Shown here piece after piece: positions 6,939-8,902 of a stretch of 8,902 nucleotides of DNA. Numbering within the stretch: position 1 is the first letter of the stretch; the number at the start of each line of letters is the position of its first letter. The notes under the pieces were generated by a model. It made no database searches. It worked only from the letters and a program-made list of their open reading frames with translations, and was not told the DNA's origin. The translations under genes and the position numbers were made by a program. The stretch comes from Candidatus Gerdarchaeota archaeon (lineage in GTDB: Archaea > Asgardarchaeota > Heimdallarchaeia > JABLTI01), in the NCBI GenBank assembly GCA_016840945.1, contig JAEORJ010000192.1:1-8902 (forward strand), read 5' to 3'.

Positions 6939-7565
6939 TCATATTGTGGTTTCATTACAAGGAATTCCACCAATGCTATTAATAGCCCAAAGAACATCAA
7001 AGATGTTTTTCGCATCTTCACTGAAATACAAATAAGGACAAACAGATTCTCCTTTATATTTAATCATAAAATGGATATGACAACCTTCACCATGATTGAG
7101 AAGTTGACCTAGCACTCCACCTCGAGGAACATTTTGATTAACTTGAACTGCTATTGCATCAAGCTGAAGATCTCCAAATGATTCGTTCAATGCCCAAGAT
7201 TCAAAAGCAATCTCGAGTGTATAGTCCCAATTAATATTAAATTGCACGCTTGTTTGCCATCTATCGGGGTCTGTTGCATACATCCAAGTTTTCATACCAA
7301 TTACCCTAACATCACATGGAGCGAGAATGTTAACAGAAGTATTACAACCAAAATCAATACCATTGTGAAAATCACCCCATGACATATCGCCATAACCTTG
7401 AATGACATGAATTACGGAAATATCCTCAACTGGAAAATCTAAAACAGGTGTATCTCGAGACCAAACAGCAGGCCAAGAGTACCACAAGAAAAACCCGCCT
7501 ACTCCAGCACCTATAATAGTGAAAATAATGAATATTATTAGAATAATGCGACCTTTGCGTGACAT
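6939..7565 (-). CDS. Membrane-anchored M23/LytM-like metallopeptidase domain protein
   Basis: A 208-residue protein with a short basic N-terminus (SRKGR) and one transmembrane helix (about 7-29), so the remainder should face outward. The body resembles M23 zinc peptidases, which cut glycine-containing or D-Ala-linked peptides in peptidoglycan. The zinc motif HNGID (His67, Asp71) matches H-x3-D, and CHIHF (His163, His165) matches H-x-H. LAPCDVRVIG (81-90) and NVPRGGVLGQLLNHGEG (145-161) match the usual 'A..dG.V' and 'G..lG..G' strands. The middle 'Y-x-HL' histidine of LytM is not evident (YTLEIAFESW, 115-124), so catalysis may be altered, though the zinc ligands remain. Archaea lack murein, so the target may be a foreign cell wall, or the protein may have another role. 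The start is ATG; an in-frame TAG 13-15 bases upstream excludes extension, and no SD is visible. A TATA-like ATATAATTAATT lies at about 7603-7614. Confidence 0.78.
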   Translation of the reverse strand: MSRKGRIILIIFIIFTIIGAGVGGFFLWYSWPAVWSRDTPVLDFPVEDISVIHVIQGYGDMSWGDFHNGIDFGCNTSVNILAPCDVRVIGMKTWMYATDPDRWQTSVQFNINWDYTLEIAFESWALNESFGDLQLDAIAVQVNQNVPRGGVLGQLLNHGEGCHIHFMIKYKGESVCPYLYFSEDAKNIFDVLWAINSIGGIPCNETTI

Positions 7566-7686
7566 AAAGGAATAATGCTAATACTCCTATTAAGTTTTTT
7601 TGAATTAATTATATGAATTGATATTAATTGAAATCTACAAACAAAAATATTCTAAACTCAGAATTTATTCTTTAACTAATCATCTT

Positions 7687-8902
7687 CTAACTAGAATCCA
7701 TACTAAGCAATTTTATAGCATCTTGAATCCATACATTTGCTACTTCTTGTGTTATATTAGCGTCAACGTAATTAAGATGAAAGTGCATCTCTTGATTAAT
7801 CGTAAATACTAGAAGTACTAAACCAATTCCAGATACACTGCCAAAAAAATCCTTAACACTAAGAATTCCCTTTGTTAGAGAAACATCAAATCTATCCAAT
7901 GAACCCATATTTGTTATGGTTATTGGTAAAAAGAATCCTTTTAGATCAGCATAAATTTTTCCTAAATCTTGGATTTTTGCTCGAGAGACCATTTTTGAAA
8001 ATACCTTGTATTGTAAAAAAATATTCTTATCATGCAGATGTAATATCAACTTTCGGTGATATTTCTTAACATTTTTCCAAAATGTTATTTTCTTATTGTA
8101 TTTCATACCAATAATTGTGTTACCAGCTAAGAAACCAAAACTCTCACCAACAGATTGTGGAAAACGAGCGCGTATATTAACAGTTGAATTTATTGTTGGG
8201 AAATTTGGTAAGAACGCTGTACAAATAGCAGCTTGAACTGATACGTGTTCATGTTTGCACTTTTCTAATAAATTACTTGTTTGTGTTTGATTTAATTTCC
8301 ATGAAAATAACTTAAATGATGATTGTGTAGATTTAGTTTCCATATCTCCTTTTACTTTTCCATTTCTAGCTAGCGTTTTTCGTAAATTGCTAAACTTTAA
8401 CCAATGACGAAACTTTAGATAATTGTATAATATATTAAACTTAAATTTATTTTTTGGTATTTTTCTACGAATTTTCGGAGGCAATAAATCAACGGTATTA
8501 GCTAAACCATCTAAAACAATAACGGGTTCATTTGGGATTTCCATATATTGAAGTAAATCACTTATTAAAAAAATCATTGATAAACCATCAGCAATTATAT
8601 GCTGAGTGCAAAAAATGATATTATTTCGCTTAACGTCAGCTGAATCGTCTTTAAGAAAGGTAACACGCATTAAGGGTAAAGCAATTGATTCTATATGCCC
8701 CATAACAAAAATTGTTGATAATTCATGCTCAACAATTTGTATTTTATGTTCATCATTATTTTGAGTGATAATATTTAAAGGAATACTACCAACACCTTCA
8801 GAAGTGAACCAAGGTTTTCCTTGTTCATCAAGAATAATCGTTACTCCTAAAAGTGGGTGGCGTTGTTGTATTTTATCTAATGCAATTCTAAGACAATTCG
8901 GG
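7687..8902 (-). CDS. Condensation-domain/AATase-like acyltransferase, N-terminus outside window
   Basis: The reading frame stays open upstream of the Met at 8703 to the window edge, giving about 404 visible residues. The first part (ALDKIQQRHPLLGV, visible residues 7-20, then DEQGKPWF) is the conserved opening of condensation-type acyltransferases, so the Met at 8703 is internal. The CoA-dependent acyltransferase active-site motif HHxxxDG appears as QHIIADG: the catalytic His (about residue 101), Asp and Gly are kept, while the first His is Gln. RARFPQSVGESFGFLAGN and the C-terminal SGIGLVLLVFTINQEMHFHLNY agree with the second half of this chloramphenicol-acetyltransferase-like fold. Relatives include alcohol O-acetyltransferases, mycocerosyl-transferase-like (PapA5) proteins and NRPS condensation domains. 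No carrier-protein or adenylation domain is visible, so a stand-alone ester- or amide-forming transferase is favoured. It lies 121 bases upstream of the M23-like gene on the same strand. Substrates are unknown. Confidence 0.8.
   Translation of the reverse strand, partial: PNCLRIALDKIQQRHPLLGVTIILDEQGKPWFTSEGVGSIPLNIITQNNDEHKIQIVEHELSTIFVMGHIESIALPLMRVTFLKDDSADVKRNNIIFCTQHIIADGLSMIFLISDLLQYMEIPNEPVIVLDGLANTVDLLPPKIRRKIPKNKFKFNILYNYLKFRHWLKFSNLRKTLARNGKVKGDMETKSTQSSFKLFSWKLNQTQTSNLLEKCKHEHVSVQAAICTAFLPNFPTINSTVNIRARFPQSVGESFGFLAGNTIIGMKYNKKITFWKNVKKYHRKLILHLHDKNIFLQYKVFSKMVSRAKIQDLGKIYADLKGFFLPITITNMGSLDRFDVSLTKGILSVKDFFGSVSGIGLVLLVFTINQEMHFHLNYVDANITQEVANVWIQDAIKLLSMDSS

Noticed and set aside
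7618..8069. Plus-strand open frames at 7618-7812 and 7872-8069
   Set aside because: Most of their length is antisense to the acyltransferase gene, and neither product resembles a known family.
1..8902. CRISPR arrays, tRNA or rRNA genes, insertion sequences
   Set aside because: No regularly spaced repeats, no cloverleaf-like or rRNA-like segments and no transposase motifs were seen on either strand.

Overview
The window is low in GC (roughly one third by eye) and looks archaeal. Three signals support this. T-rich tracts directly follow the two plus-strand genes at 4761 and 5909. A TATA-like box lies about 28 bases upstream of the ATG at 6855, with no room for a Shine-Dalgarno site, which suggests a leaderless transcript. 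The protein at 4950-5909 has a class III (type IV pilin-like) signal sequence of archaeal type. The AT-rich codon use and family mix would suit an Asgard-type lineage, but no marker gene is present, so this placement is only a guess.

Plus strand, left to right: the 3' part of an APH/choline-kinase-like phosphotransferase (1-705); a small antibiotic-biosynthesis-monooxygenase-like ferredoxin-fold protein with a TTG start (755-1072); an N-acyl-D-amino-acid deacylase of the amidohydrolase superfamily (1203-2834); a CubicO/Pab87-type serine hydrolase of the beta-lactamase (class C) fold with two C-terminal beta domains (2977-4761); and a pilin-signal-anchored surface protein whose body is a GxIxI-repeat (DUF4097-like) beta structure (4950-5909).

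Minus strand, transcribed right to left: a condensation-domain/AATase-like acyltransferase whose N-terminus lies beyond the window (7687-8902); a membrane-anchored M23/LytM-like metallopeptidase (6939-7565); and a DUF1028 Ntn-fold protein with a TPR-like tail (5956-6855). The two gene sets converge at 5909/5956 across a T-rich spacer. No intergenic stretch exceeds 188 bases.

The most coherent biological reading is a cluster of enzymes acting on D-amino-acid-containing or peptidoglycan-derived material. The M23-like enzyme would act outside the cell, the CubicO hydrolase could cut D-peptides, and the deacylase would release free D-amino acids from N-acyl derivatives. This is inference from family knowledge and gene proximity. 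The genes appear to be separate transcription units, so they do not form a proven pathway. No RNA genes, insertion sequences or CRISPR arrays were seen.
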